A DNA stretch of 35,193 nt from Bacillus sp. J33 (GCF_000518885.1 NZ_JAEL01000056.1:1-35193), one strand, 5' to 3'; counted from the stretch's first letter, positions 25,029-33,387 are shown. Notes: generated by a model not told the origin, from the letters alone. Program-made: numbers and translations.

Positions 25029-25460
25029 TTAAAATGACAGCATCGCTCCCCGTTCATCAAAGACGGAATCAGGATTCCAGGCAAGCTCCCATAAATTATT
25101 TTCCGGATCGGCAAAATAAGCTGTCCGCCCTCCCCAAAAGGCGTCACTTGGTTCACGAAGAATTTTACCCTCTGCTTCCCGGATCTTTTCAATCGTTGAA
25201 TCAACTTGTTCAGGAGAATTTACGTTAATAGCCAACGTAATATTGTTATACCCAGCCGATGAAGGCTTAATTTCAACACCTGCATCCTTTGCCAATTCTT
25301 CAACAGGAAATAACGACAGCAAAACACCTGCCGTTTTAAACACAGCATAATCATCTGAACTGATGCTGGTTTCTTCCCAGCCCAATTTTTGATAAAACCT
25401 TCTTAAAGCGGGTAAATCATATGCGCCAACTGTAACCAAACTGACTCTTTGCGGAACCAT
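25029..25460 (-). CDS. VOC/glyoxalase-fold protein
   Basis: A 143-residue protein of the vicinal oxygen chelate fold. It shows two beta-alpha-beta-beta-beta modules: VSLVTVGAYDLPALRRFYQKLGW and, after about residue 70, ITLAINVNSPEQVDSTIEKI, ending GGRTAYFADPENNLWELAWN with a family-type Glu metal ligand. Substrate unknown; lactoylglutathione lyase-like or antibiotic-binding roles are both possible. The ATG at 25460 has GGGAGG 8 nt upstream; the 28 extra residues of the longer frame are rejected. Confidence 0.88.
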   Translation of the reverse strand: MVPQRVSLVTVGAYDLPALRRFYQKLGWEETSISSDDYAVFKTAGVLLSLFPVEELAKDAGVEIKPSSAGYNNITLAINVNSPEQVDSTIEKIREAEGKILREPSDAFWGGRTAYFADPENNLWELAWNPDSVFDERGAMLSF

Positions 25461-25549
25461 TTCGAATGCCTCCCAAATTGTTTTTTGACTATATTCGGTA
25501 AATGTAGCAGCAATCCTTCTTTTCTGAACCGCTTCCGGAATCATATTTA

Positions 25550-25680
25550 CCCTTTATTTGCTGATTTTGGGTATTTATCCGCCAGATTAGGGACTTTGTT
25601 TGCTGAAATTCCAGTTTTGTTTATTAAGTTGGGGACTTTATTAGCTCATTTTCACTGTTTATTAGTAAAGTTCATAATTC
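25550..25680. repeat. Degenerate 41-bp direct repeats
   Basis: GGGACTTTGTTTGCTGAAAT then TTTATTAAGTT, followed by GGGGACTTTATTAGCTCATT then TTTATTAGTAAAGTT, with a weaker unit before. Similar phrases occur near 11150-11265. Confidence 0.5.
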
Positions 25681-25681
25681 C

Positions 25682-25711
25682 AAAAAAAAACCTGCTCAAC
25701 AAGTGAACAGG
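25682..25711 (-). terminator. Rho-independent terminator of the glutaredoxin gene
   Basis: Minus strand CCTGTTCA / TGAGCAGG then nine T. Confidence 0.9.
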
Positions 25712-25721
25712 CCCATCTCCG

Positions 25722-25955
25722 TTATTGCTTTACATTTGCCATAATGCTGTTCGGGTCATATCCCAATACCCATTTTCCATTGACATTAATCTGCGGTACG
25801 CCCATTTGGCCAGTTGTTTCAACCAGCTTTTGTGCTTCACGCTGGTCATTCTGGACATTTACCTCTTTGTATGGAAGGCCTTGCTGATCCAAGAAGTTTT
25901 TTACCATTGTGCAATAAGGACATACATTGGTTGTGTAAACAGTAATATCGTTCAA
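25722..25955 (-). CDS. Glutaredoxin-like protein (CPYC)
   Basis: A 77-residue protein with the thioredoxin-like fold: active site C12-P-Y-C15, cis-Pro GVPQINVNG (about 52) and GYDPNSI near the end. It reduces protein or small-molecule disulfides. Start is TTG at 25955, with GGAGGAGG 9 nt upstream. It could belong with a bacillithiol-dependent system (bacilliredoxin or NrdH-like), which I cannot decide. Confidence 0.9.
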   Translation of the reverse strand: MNDITVYTTNVCPYCTMVKNFLDQQGLPYKEVNVQNDQREAQKLVETTGQMGVPQINVNGKWVLGYDPNSIMANVKQ

Positions 25956-25979
25956 CTCTGAATTCCTCCTCCATATAAA

Positions 25980-26006
25980 TTAATAAAATACCCCTTATGG
26001 TATTTT
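25980..26006 (-). terminator. Hairpin with T-rich tail after spoVK
   Basis: Minus strand AAAATACC / GGTATTTT, 8-bp perfect stem, 6-nt loop, then ATTAATTT. It is about 60 bp after the spoVK stop. Confidence 0.5.
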
Positions 26007-26063
26007 GGCTTAGTAAAAAAACAATATCTACATGCCACTGTCTTTTTACATCATAATCTTCCC

Positions 26064-27014
26064 CTAATCGTCTTCTTCAAACACTAAATCATTGCTCCTG
26101 ATTGTCATTAAGTCGTGGCGGTCATAGCTGTTTTGCATAAGAAGGCGCATGGCTTGTGCACGGATGGATTTTTCAATGATGTTCCTTATATAGCGCCCAT
26201 TTGAGAAGCTGTTCGGACTCAGATTATTTTTTACATGGTGTAAATGCTCTCTCAGCTTCTTTTCGGACTCATGGCTTAATGTATATTCCCGCTCCTGCAG
26301 CATTCGCTGTCCAATTTCCATGAGCTGATCAATTGAATAATCCGGAAAATCAAAAACGAGCGGGAACCGGGAGTGAAGGCCGGGGTTCAGTGTAAGGAAA
26401 TAGTCCATTTCCCTTGAATATCCTGCAAGAATCAGGATAAATTCGTGCTGGCGGTCTTCCATATGCTTTACAAGTGTGTCAATGGCTTCTTTTCCAAAAT
26501 CTTTTTCTCCTCCGCGGCCTAACGAATAGGCTTCATCGATAAAGAGAATACCCCCTATTGCTTTTTTCACCAGGTCTCTTGTCTTTTGGGCTGTATGGCC
26601 AATATATTCCCCAACAAGGTCTGCCCTCTCTGCTTCTATCAGATGCCCTTTGGATAATACATTCATTTTTTGAAAAAGCTTGCCAATTATTCGGGCAACC
26701 GTCGTTTTGCCAGTGCCGGGATTTCCTTTAAACATCATATGCAGTGCTTGCTTCCCTGCTTTTAGCCCGGCTTCTTCCCGCTTTTTATTCACATAAATCC
26801 AGGCATAAATCTCCTTGATCATCTTCTTCATTTCTTCCATTCCCACAAGAGCGCCAAGTTCTTCTTCAATATCCTTTAGGGCTGCATGCTCAGGCGGAAT
26901 GGCCTTTGGAACCACTTTAGATTCAGGAAGTTCTTTTGTGTATGTTTTTCGCTTTTGTGAATTAAGCACGATGCTGATCTGTCCGTTATTTTTCAAGCGA
27001 ATCGGCTGTTCCAA
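26064..27014 (-). CDS. spoVK: SpoVK, AAA ATPase of sporulation
   Basis: A 316-residue CbxX/CfxQ-type AAA ATPase. Walker A is GNPGTGKT (97-104), Walker B is GGILFIDEAYSL, and the arginine finger is in GLHSRFP. It resembles B. subtilis SpoVK, needed for late spore maturation in the mother cell. It sits between hflX and hfq as in B. subtilis, though the nrd genes found nearby there are missing here. Confidence 0.93.
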   Translation of the reverse strand: MEQPIRLKNNGQISIVLNSQKRKTYTKELPESKVVPKAIPPEHAALKDIEEELGALVGMEEMKKMIKEIYAWIYVNKKREEAGLKAGKQALHMMFKGNPGTGKTTVARIIGKLFQKMNVLSKGHLIEAERADLVGEYIGHTAQKTRDLVKKAIGGILFIDEAYSLGRGGEKDFGKEAIDTLVKHMEDRQHEFILILAGYSREMDYFLTLNPGLHSRFPLVFDFPDYSIDQLMEIGQRMLQEREYTLSHESEKKLREHLHHVKNNLSPNSFSNGRYIRNIIEKSIRAQAMRLLMQNSYDRHDLMTIRSNDLVFEEDD

Positions 27015-27054
27015 AAGCTATCACCTCACATTCTTAGCACAGTATACGCATTGA

Positions 27055-27481
27055 AGTAATCGTTGTGACAAAAGCCTATATATTTCCGGTTATATACAGT
27101 CATTAGGCTATTCAGCGACAAAATCCCGCACTTTTCAGCAGCGAATGCCATGGGGTGTCGTTTCATGCGGTTTCCCGAGAAATAAGGTGAAAATTCCATC
27201 GGTCGAAGCGCTTAGGCTAGGTAATGCCCGCACGATCCAGATAAATCAGATGCAGCCACAATAACGTACATTTTAGCCTGAGCTTTAATCACCGGGCTTT
27301 TACGGGCGGTGCTAGATTTCTCTTGGTTCTCCAAACCCATGAAGCGGGGGAAATTATGCCCGTTCATGGGGGTTAAGGAAAATAAAGCCCCCGCCTAAAT
27401 AGCGCATATTCCCATACCTATATGTATTCAAGCTATCAGCATTTCATTAAAGGTTTTTGACTTCGGTATGCTTATCACCAT
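27055..27481. other. Gene-free 430-bp stretch with several short inverted repeats
   Basis: No convincing gene on either strand. CCCATGAAGCGGG (27340-27352) can pair with CCCGTTCATGGG (27359-27370). Other GC-rich blocks (GGGCTTTTACGGGCGG, TAATGCCCGCACG) could pair too. I tested it by eye against cobalamin, T-box and RNase P motifs without a match. In B. subtilis the nrd operon lies in this neighbourhood, so it may be a scar. Confidence 0.4.
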
Positions 27482-27511
27482 AAAAATAGCCCGCTCTATC
27501 AAAGCGGGCTC
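27482..27511 (-). terminator. Rho-independent terminator of hfq
   Basis: Minus strand AGCCCGCTTT…AGAGCGGGCT then ATTTTTA. Confidence 0.88.
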
Positions 27512-27531
27512 CCTCTTTTTAAAACTTGTAT

Positions 27532-27765
27532 TTATTGCTGGTTATCCAAATCCAGCTGAACATTGCGCTGCGGAACGAATGTTGAAATGGCATGCTTATA
27601 TACAAGCTGCTGCTTGCCTTCTGATTCAAATAGAACAGTAAAATTATCAAAGCCTTTAATTTGGCCTCTAATTTGGAATCCATTTAACAAGAATACCGTA
27701 CAATTCGTATTATCTTTGCGTAGCTGGTTAAGAACCTGATCTTGAATATTGATTGCTGATTTCAT
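27532..27765 (-). CDS. hfq: Hfq, Sm-like RNA chaperone
   Basis: A 77-residue Sm-fold protein. Sm1 is [22 protein letters not shown] and Sm2 is the conserved YKHAIST (KHAIS), followed by a short acidic tail typical of Bacillus. It forms a hexamer that binds small RNAs. It follows miaA in one operon; GGAGGA precedes the ATG. Confidence 0.98.
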   Translation of the reverse strand: MKSAINIQDQVLNQLRKDNTNCTVFLLNGFQIRGQIKGFDNFTVLFESEGKQQLVYKHAISTFVPQRNVQLDLDNQQ

Positions 27766-27792
27766 AATAATCCTCCTCTTTTATCTCTATCA

Positions 27793-28755
27793 TTATGTAT
27801 TCGATTTTATTTTCAGCTTTCCTTCAATATGAGAAGAAATTTCCGCGAATTTTTTTTCAAACTCATCGGGGTCAGCTGTATCGGACATATCAAACCATTC
27901 CACATTCATCTTATTTCGAAACCAGGTTAGCTGCCTTTTTGCATATCTCCGTGAATTTTGCTTCAGATTTCCTATGGCATCTTCCAAGGAAACACGCCCA
28001 TTGAAGTATTCATACAGCTCTTTATACCCGATGGCCTGGATGGACTGGCAATCCTTTAATCCCTGGTCAAACAAGGATTTAACCTCTTCCAGCAAGCCTT
28101 GTTTCATCATGATGTCGACACGGAGATTGATTCGCTCATACAATTTTTCCCGGGCCATCGTCAAACCAATCAATGCTGTATCATAGAGGAGTTCGGGGCT
28201 CTGGTTCTCCTGAAACTGGGACATTGCTTTGCCTGTACAATGATAAATCTCCAATGCGCGAATGACTCTGCGGATATTATTTGGATGGATTTTGCTTCCG
28301 CTTTCCGGGTCTATTTCCATCAGCTCTTTATATAGCGCCTCATTGCCTTCCCTTTCCGCCCGTTCCTCCAAAGTCTGTCTGAAATCATCATCTGAAGGAG
28401 CCTCAGAAAATTGGTAATCGTAAATGACTGACTGGATATACAATCCTGTGCCCCCTACGATCATTGGGAGTTTGCCTCTTGAAATGATTTCCGAGATTTT
28501 GCTTCGGACCAACTCCTGAAATTCAGCTGCTGAAAAAGGTTCTTCTGGATGTTTGATGTCAATCAAATGATGTGGAATCCCTTCCATTTCTTCTTCTGTA
28601 ATCTTGGCGGTTCCTATATCCATACTCTTATAAATCTGCATGGAATCGCCGCTGATAACTTCAGCATTGAACTTTTTGGCAAGAAGAATGCTTAATTTTG
28701 TTTTTCCAACTGCTGTAGGCCCAATCAGCACTACAAGCTTTTCTTTTTCACTCAT
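27793..28755 (-). CDS. miaA: MiaA, tRNA dimethylallyltransferase
   Basis: A 320-residue enzyme that adds the dimethylallyl group to A37 of UNN-reading tRNAs. It shows the P loop GPTAVGKT (12-19), SGDSMQIYK, the tRNA-binding segments PMIVGGTGLYIQ and QAIGYKEL, and the C-terminal RRYAKRQLTWFRNK. Start is the ATG at 28755, which fits the family N-terminus; a longer frame from 28794 lacks a ribosome site at proper distance. First gene of miaA-hfq. Confidence 0.97.
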   Translation of the reverse strand: MSEKEKLVVLIGPTAVGKTKLSILLAKKFNAEVISGDSMQIYKSMDIGTAKITEEEMEGIPHHLIDIKHPEEPFSAAEFQELVRSKISEIISRGKLPMIVGGTGLYIQSVIYDYQFSEAPSDDDFRQTLEERAEREGNEALYKELMEIDPESGSKIHPNNIRRVIRALEIYHCTGKAMSQFQENQSPELLYDTALIGLTMAREKLYERINLRVDIMMKQGLLEEVKSLFDQGLKDCQSIQAIGYKELYEYFNGRVSLEDAIGNLKQNSRRYAKRQLTWFRNKMNVEWFDMSDTADPDEFEKKFAEISSHIEGKLKIKSNT

Positions 28756-29001
28756 TTGTTCACTGCCTTTACTGCCGTTGTTTTTACCCCGCATTTACGG
28801 GCAGCAACTCCCTGATGGAAGTTTCACTTTATTATCCTACCATAAAGAAGGAAAAATTTTCAGGTATCATCTTCCCATTCTTTATAAAAACAGAACATTT
28901 AAGCAGTATGAACAAATTTACCCATACCTATTCGACAAGTTTCCTAAAATTTTCATAAAAGATTACATTTTTTTAACGTTTTTATAACAATTAAAGGTTG
29001 G

Positions 29002-29029
29002 CCCCCTTATTCATGTTAATTTATTAGAA
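29002..29029 (+). promoter_or_regulatory. Possible SigI-type promoter of mreBH
   Basis: GGCCCCC (29000-29006) and AGAA (29026-29029) loosely match the ACCCCC and CGAA elements reported for SigI, which drives mreBH in B. subtilis. Both elements deviate, so this is weak. Confidence 0.25.
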
Positions 29030-29073
29030 GGTTGTATTGTGACAATATAAATGGAGAATTGGGTGAATAATCT

Positions 29074-30081
29074 ATGTTAAATACATCTGAAATTGGAATT
29101 GACTTAGGGACTGCTAATATCCTTGTATATAGCAAAACAAAAGGAATTATTCTAAATGAACCATCTGTAGTAGCAATTGATACAGAAACGAAAAAAGTGT
29201 TAGCTGTTGGTAAAGAAGCAAAAGAAATGATCGGAAAAACGCCAGGGCGAATCGTTGCTATCCGCCCGCTTAAAGATGGCGTTATTGCTGATTATGACAC
29301 CACGACTGAAATGCTTCGCCAGGTAATGAGAAAGGCGTCGAAAAAAGTAGGATTCGCGATCAGAAAGCCGAATGTCGTTGTGTGTACACCATCTGGCTCT
29401 ACAAGTGTGGAAAGAAGAGCCATTCATGATGCCGTTCGCAATGCCGGCGCTAAAAAAGTTCATCTAATCGAAGAACCGGTAGCAGCCGCAATCGGTGCCG
29501 GCATGCCGGTTGATGAGCCAGTTGCCAACGTTGTCGTTGATATTGGAGGCGGTTCAACTGAAGTTGCGATTATCTCTTTCGGAGGCGTTGTAGCATGCCA
29601 TTCTATCCGCATCGGCGGTGACAGATTGGACGACGACATCATTCAGTATGTCCGCAAAGAGTATAATGTTCTAATCGGTGAAAGAACAGCAGAGCTAATT
29701 AAAATGGAAATTGGCTATGCCTTAGTAGACCACGAAGAATTAACAATGGAAGTGAGAGGACGTGACCTTGTCACAGGTCTTCCTAAGACTATTTCATTAT
29801 CATCCTATGAAATTCGCGACGCGATCAAAGAGTCACTTCTTCATATCCTTGAAGCAATCCGTGCAACATTAGAAGACAGCCCAGCTGAACTAAGCGGTGA
29901 CATCGTAGACCGCGGTGTTATTCTATCTGGCGGCGGAGCCCTATTAAATGGCATGCAGGATTGGCTATCACAGGAAATCGTTGTACCAGTTCACCTTGCC
30001 CCAAGCCCGCTGGAATCTGTAGCAGTCGGAACAGGCAAAGCACTTAAATTTATTGATAAACTGCAGACTGCAGTAAGATAA
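29074..30081 (+). CDS. mreBH: MreBH, actin-like cell-shape protein
   Basis: A 335-residue bacterial actin. It has phosphate 1 motif [14 protein letters not shown], connect/phosphate 2 [15 protein letters not shown], and adenosine motif [14 protein letters not shown]. The length and details ([25 protein letters not shown]) match B. subtilis MreBH rather than MreB or Mbl. It guides lateral wall synthesis and autolysin LytE. Monocistronic. Confidence 0.95.
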   Translation: MLNTSEIGIDLGTANILVYSKTKGIILNEPSVVAIDTETKKVLAVGKEAKEMIGKTPGRIVAIRPLKDGVIADYDTTTEMLRQVMRKASKKVGFAIRKPNVVVCTPSGSTSVERRAIHDAVRNAGAKKVHLIEEPVAAAIGAGMPVDEPVANVVVDIGGGSTEVAIISFGGVVACHSIRIGGDRLDDDIIQYVRKEYNVLIGERTAELIKMEIGYALVDHEELTMEVRGRDLVTGLPKTISLSSYEIRDAIKESLLHILEAIRATLEDSPAELSGDIVDRGVILSGGGALLNGMQDWLSQEIVVPVHLAPSPLESVAVGTGKALKFIDKLQTAVR

Positions 30082-30094
30082 AGTTATAGAATCA

Positions 30095-30126
30095 GAGCAC
30101 CCATTTTACGGAATGGGTGCTTTTTT
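30095..30126 (+). terminator. Rho-independent terminator of mreBH
   Basis: GCACCCATT / AATGGGTGC, 9-bp perfect stem with six T. Confidence 0.93.
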
Positions 30127-30129
30127 CTG

Positions 30130-30375
30130 CGCGAATGAATCTGAGAGGAATCCCGCCAGTGGACGACCGGAATTGCCACTAATCGGACGGAATTGTGATG
30201 ATGAAAACGTGAATTTGATTTTGAGCGGAACTAATCATTTGTATGAATGACGATCAGCTAAAGAATTTGGTTTTTACGGGTACTTATCAGGCTTGTTATT
30301 GCCATTGGGCTGAAGGTATTAACCCTAACCGCAACTAATCAGGTGGAATAGTGACGACAGCTTAGGAATTTTGTT
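30130..30375. repeat. Degenerate direct repeat in accessory DNA
   Basis: CACTAATCGGACGGAATTGT then GATGATGAAAACGTGAATTTG is echoed by CAACTAATCAGGTGGAATAG then TGACGACAGCTTAGGAATTTTG about 130 bp on. No gene in 30127-30590; the remainder is AT-rich without recognisable structure. Confidence 0.4.
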
Positions 30376-30590
30376 ATTTTCGATTAAGTACCATTTTCTC
30401 TTCACTCAGCCACTTTTCGGTTTTAATCCCTTATTTTCGAACATCGGATCCACGTCTTACAAAAATCCCAGGCAGTTAGTTTACATAATTAAATTATTGT
30501 CAATTTTCCCAGCAATAGGTACGTTCACTCATATAAAGTTCCGAATAGACTTGATAATTTTATAATGAATAATTCCTTTATCCTATTCAT

Positions 30591-30785
30591 TCAAAATTCG
30601 TCCCCCTCATTAAACTTAACTCGTTTTACTATCCCTTGACGAATAATGACTTTAGTCTCACTATATGAAGGCAGCTCCGTCAAATGAGCCATTCCGTTAC
30701 ACACCACCACAGCAAAGCTTCCATTTTGTTCCCTTATATCAATTTCTAGCTTCAATGTACCAGGATCTATTTTTATATATTGCAG
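30591..30785 (-). pseudogene. XtrA/YqaO-like phage protein, probably start-codon mutated
   Basis: A minus-strand frame of 64 codons reads (L)QYIKIDPGTLKLEIDIRE, then SFAVVVCNGMAHLTELPSYS and IIRQGIVKRVKFNEGDEF. The VVxCNG, TELPxYxET, xKxxxxGxVKR and GDEF elements resemble XtrA of PBSX and YqaO of skin, about 64 residues long. The codon at the expected start is CTG (30785), preceded by an in-frame TAG, so expression is doubtful. It is a likely phage relic; function of the family is unknown. Confidence 0.55.
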
Positions 30786-30839
30786 CCTCTATGTGGATCC
30801 CTCATATAAAAAATATTAATTGTGTCATTTTCATTACAG

Positions 30840-30887
30840 TTTTGTCGAAACGGTTTCGCTTTATTGTATTAATTTAGATAATAAATC
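30840..30887 (+). promoter_or_regulatory. Candidate Spo0A box and promoter of the sda-like gene
   Basis: TTTTGTCGAAA contains the 0A core TGTCGAA (30843-30849). It overlaps CGAAACGGTTTCG, an odd-centred palindrome. GATAAT at about 30878-30883 could be the -10. Confidence 0.5.
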
Positions 30888-30932
30888 TTGTGTGTTTCTT
30901 ATCATCATTTCGAGATTTAAGGAGGGCGAAAA

Positions 30933-31088
30933 GTGACACTTCAAACAATGTCAGATGAGTTATTAATTTCTTCGTATCTTAATGCTGTCAAGCTTAATAT
31001 AAACCTTGCTTTTATAGAATTATTGTATTGTGAAATTAAACGAAGAAATATTCAACATCTTCTCCCGGTTGAACAGTCTAGATTATGA
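30933..31088 (+). CDS. Sda-like sporulation histidine-kinase inhibitor
   Basis: A 51-residue protein: MTLQTMSDELLISSYLNAVK, LNINLAFIELLYCEIKRRNI, then QHLLPVEQSRL. It matches B. subtilis Sda (46 residues; SDELLIESY, DFIELIENEIKRR) along the helical hairpin that binds KinA and KinB and blocks their autophosphorylation. GTG start at 30933 with AAGGAGG 7 nt upstream; ATG at 30948 is an alternative. In B. subtilis sda is under DnaA control, but here a Spo0A-box-like site is upstream. It is probably an accessory paralogue of a chromosomal sda. Confidence 0.88.
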   Translation: MTLQTMSDELLISSYLNAVKLNINLAFIELLYCEIKRRNIQHLLPVEQSRL

Positions 31089-31102
31089 CAATGTCTCTAT
31101 TT

Positions 31103-31163
31103 AAAAAGAGCAGGGCCACTTCTCCATCATCCACCTGCAGCACGAAATGGGCCTTGTTCTTTT
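31103..31163 (+). terminator. Probable terminator of the sda-like gene
   Basis: AAAGAGCAGGGCC pairs with GGCCTTGTTCTTT around a long loop, ending in four T. It is inside the duplicated block. Confidence 0.5.
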
Positions 31164-31844
31164 AAGAAAACGAATATCTCTGCGAATCCAACTAGGTGTC
31201 CATTTTGTATCTAAAAGGATGTTCATTCCAGTTTACTGCAACGTAACAGATCCTCTTATCCAAAAATTTAGCAATATATTTACTCTAATACCCTTCCAAT
31301 ATGTGCTAAGTTTAAATTAACTGGTTGAGAGTCAAATTAATTTTTCGCATTTGGCGTCAAGTGTATATTTTCGCTAGGACAGAACAAGATAATTCAGAGA
31401 GTAATGGGCGGAGTTCCTCCTTTTTTTAGTCAGAAAGTTTTTAGCCCTTACTCGCTCTAAAATGCATAACGCAAATATGCTTTTTTATTGTTAATATGGG
31501 GTAGTATGCATTATACATGTTTTATCTGGGAACTTTTTTGTTACCGAGCAAGGCTTACCCTCCACTATTAAGACTACTTCAAAACTTCACACCTTACTCG
31601 TGATATTTTCATGTATATAGGACATGATACCCTCCAGAATAAGGGCCTTGACTTTTCTCTTTTCGAAGTTATGCTCTTTGCGTCCTTTTTTGTAAAAAGA
31701 GGTGTTTTATAATACTAAGTTGGATTTTCCAAAATAAAATCAATTTTATTTTTGTCCTCACAAATTACTATTATGCAAATAGAGGACGCAGCTTGTTAAC
31801 CCCCTCCCCGTCCTGCCTTCAAGTTTAGCAAGCAGATTTATGCT
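31164..31844. other. Gene-free AT-rich stretch
   Basis: About 680 bp with no frame I can support on either strand. Short hairpin-like parts occur, such as GGCGGAGTTCCTCC with a T run at about 31408-31427. The area lies between phage-derived relics and is probably decayed prophage DNA. Confidence 0.5.
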
Positions 31845-32238
31845 TTAGCAATTTCGTATGGAATCTTTAATACGTCCAATATGGGAGTGAGATAACCCCA
31901 TATGCATAGCAATCCAACGATTACTTTTCCCTTCAAGCAACCAATGAAGAACCTCAATTTCTCTATCATCTGAAATGAGATGCATCCAATCCTGAATAAC
32001 AGAAATCTTAGCCTCGTACTTATGAATAACTGAATATCTTCTATCTCTGCGTACACACTCTCAAAACTGGATCATTTTTGGTACCCTTAGCTTTTGGCAT
32101 CTCAGCTGCATCTCCATATTGAGCTGTGAGCCCTTCCCCTGCATCTTTCATTGAGTGCCTTAGAACCTTTATAGAGTTCATCATCCAATGATAATCTTTA
32201 AGAATGGATTCTATTTGTTTGCTGGCAGCTTCTTTCAT
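31845..32238 (-). pseudogene. Phage-type HTH regulator (ArpU/sigma-70 region 4-like), frameshifted
   Basis: Frame 1 from ATG 32238 (ribosome site GGGAGGGG) reads MKEAASKQIESILKDYHWMM, then PKAKGTKNDPVLRV and stops. After a shift at about 32050 the frame resumes RRDRRYSVIHKYEAKI, EIEVLHWLLEGKSNRWIAM, LSHSHIGRIKDSIRNC and stops at 31845. The second part is a C-terminal HTH as in phage late regulators. The break lies in GTGTGT, so a 2-bp loss or 1-bp gain is enough. Exact family uncertain. Confidence 0.72.
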
Positions 32239-32302
32239 CCAAGACCCCTCCCATGGTAAAATTAGTATGGGTGCCGGGAGAGATCCTGACTTTTTCATTT
32301 CA

Positions 32303-32860
32303 TTATTCTACTATTTTTTCAAAGCTACTCCTTCTGCTAAACCAATGGGCAATTAAGTAAAGTGAAACTAATATAATAAAGGAATATGTATATGCCCAGT
32401 CAATTTTTTTATATAAGTGCAACATTGACATAATAGGCATTCCTATATAAGCGCCAAACACACCGAACAAAACAGCCTTAATTATTGGATTAATACTTGG
32501 TTTAATTTGAATTAAAAACATAATAGTTACTGGAACAACTGCATATCGAAATGAGTAGCTGATTGTTGGTATTGGAATAACCTTAACCGGATAAGCCCAT
32601 TTTCCAAAGTCAACACCTAATCCATCTATGGTTGTAGAGATTATCATTACAATAAATGCCGAATATAACAGACGGGCTGAACTCTCCTTTTTGCGAAAAA
32701 TCGCCCACAAAACCCAGGGAACAATTAACATTGCTAATGCTACCCACCAACTTAAAGTAAATAAAAAAGTGTTTAGATTAACATCGGTAATTAATTTATT
32801 TGATTCAATAATAATCTTATTAGCCTTTTCAAGTTGATTTAATCCTTCATGGAATGTCAT
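32303..32860 (-). CDS. CBO0543-like five-helix membrane protein
   Basis: A 185-residue membrane protein with about five helices (about residues 32-52, 63-80, 95-115, 120-142 and 150-170). The helix 1-2 segment SWWVALAMLIVPWVLWAIFR and the loop GVDFGKWAYPVKVIPIP recall the CBO0543 family of Bacillus and Clostridium. Function unknown; members are often near spore or accessory genes. GAGGTGGG precedes the ATG. Intact, unlike its neighbours. It lies between the two copies of the sda duplication. Confidence 0.72.
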   Translation of the reverse strand: MTFHEGLNQLEKANKIIIESNKLITDVNLNTFLFTLSWWVALAMLIVPWVLWAIFRKKESSARLLYSAFIVMIISTTIDGLGVDFGKWAYPVKVIPIPTISYSFRYAVVPVTIMFLIQIKPSINPIIKAVLFGVFGAYIGMPIMSMLHLYKKIDWAYTYSFIILVSLYLIAHWFSRRSSFEKIVE

Positions 32861-32982
32861 GATTCACCCACCTCTTACATTCCTTTCTTCACCTCTTATG
32901 CTTAATATTTCATTTTAAATCTCCTATTATTCTTTCCTGTCCCGGTTTGCATTAACAATTTCATGATTTTAGCACAAATAAT

Positions 32983-33312
32983 CATTTCATTTTTATTACA
33001 TTTTTGTCGAATTGGTTTCGCTTTCTTGTTTAATTTGGATAATAAATCTTGTGTGTTTTTTATCACTAATTCGAGATTTATGAAGGACGAAAAATGACAC
33101 TTCAAACAATGCCATATGATTTATTAATTTCTTTGTATCTTAATCTGTTAAGCTTAATATAAACCTTGATTTTATAGAATTATCGTCTTGTGAAATTGAT
33201 TGGTTAAACATCTTCTCCCGACAGAACAATACAGGTAATATGCCTGTATTCAAAAGGAGCATGCCACTTTTCAACCTTACACATCCACTACGCAATGGGC
33301 TTTGTTCTCTAC
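32983..33312 (+). repeat. Segmental duplication, copy 2
   Basis: Degenerate partner of 30821-31163, in direct orientation. It retains TTTTTGTCGAATTGG and GATAATAAATCTTGTGTG upstream and the same downstream blocks. Direct repeats flanking about 1.8 kb could allow deletion or amplification of the interval. Confidence 0.85.
33094..33240 (+). pseudogene. Broken duplicate of the sda-like gene
   Basis: ATG 33094 reads MTLQTMPYDLLISLYLNLLS then LI and stop at 33160-33162. Relative to the intact copy one base is missing around AATCTGTTAAGC (intact AATGCTGTCAAGC), which shifts the frame. A further block is lost near 33190 where the intact copy encodes EIKRRN. The ribosome site is GAAGG in place of AAGGAGG. 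Confidence 0.85.
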
Positions 33313-33387
33313 ATATGATGAAATTAAGGATCAAATTAAATCTGATATTAAGCATTTAAGCAAAGCAATAATGTTATGCGATACACT

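Larger units (their letters stand above)
30821..31163 (+). repeat. Segmental duplication, copy 1 (promoter + sda-like + downstream)
   Basis: About 340 bp shared with 32983-33312: TTTTGTCGAA, GATAATAAATCTTGTGTGTT, GACACTTCAAACAATG, AATATAAACCTTG, TTTTATAGAATTAT, AACATCTTCTCCCG and GGGC(C/T)TTGTTCT appear in both in the same order. Copy 1 keeps an intact reading frame. Confidence 0.88.

Noticed and set aside
27055-27481. Cobalamin riboswitch, T-box or RNase P RNA
   Set aside because: None of the conserved core strings of these RNAs could be found on either strand.
30665-30877. 70-codon plus-strand frame opposite the XtrA-like frame
   Set aside because: No ribosome site, overlaps the sda promoter, and the opposite strand carries family-like residues.
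31838-32056. 72-codon minus-strand frame MYAEIEDIQLF…
   Set aside because: It is an alternative frame over the HTH part of the frameshifted regulator; the frame with the HTH motif explains the region better.
33094-33162. Sda pseudogene read as a selenocysteine or recoded gene
   Set aside because: The stop is TAA and the copy also lacks a block encoding the kinase-binding helix, so decay explains it better.
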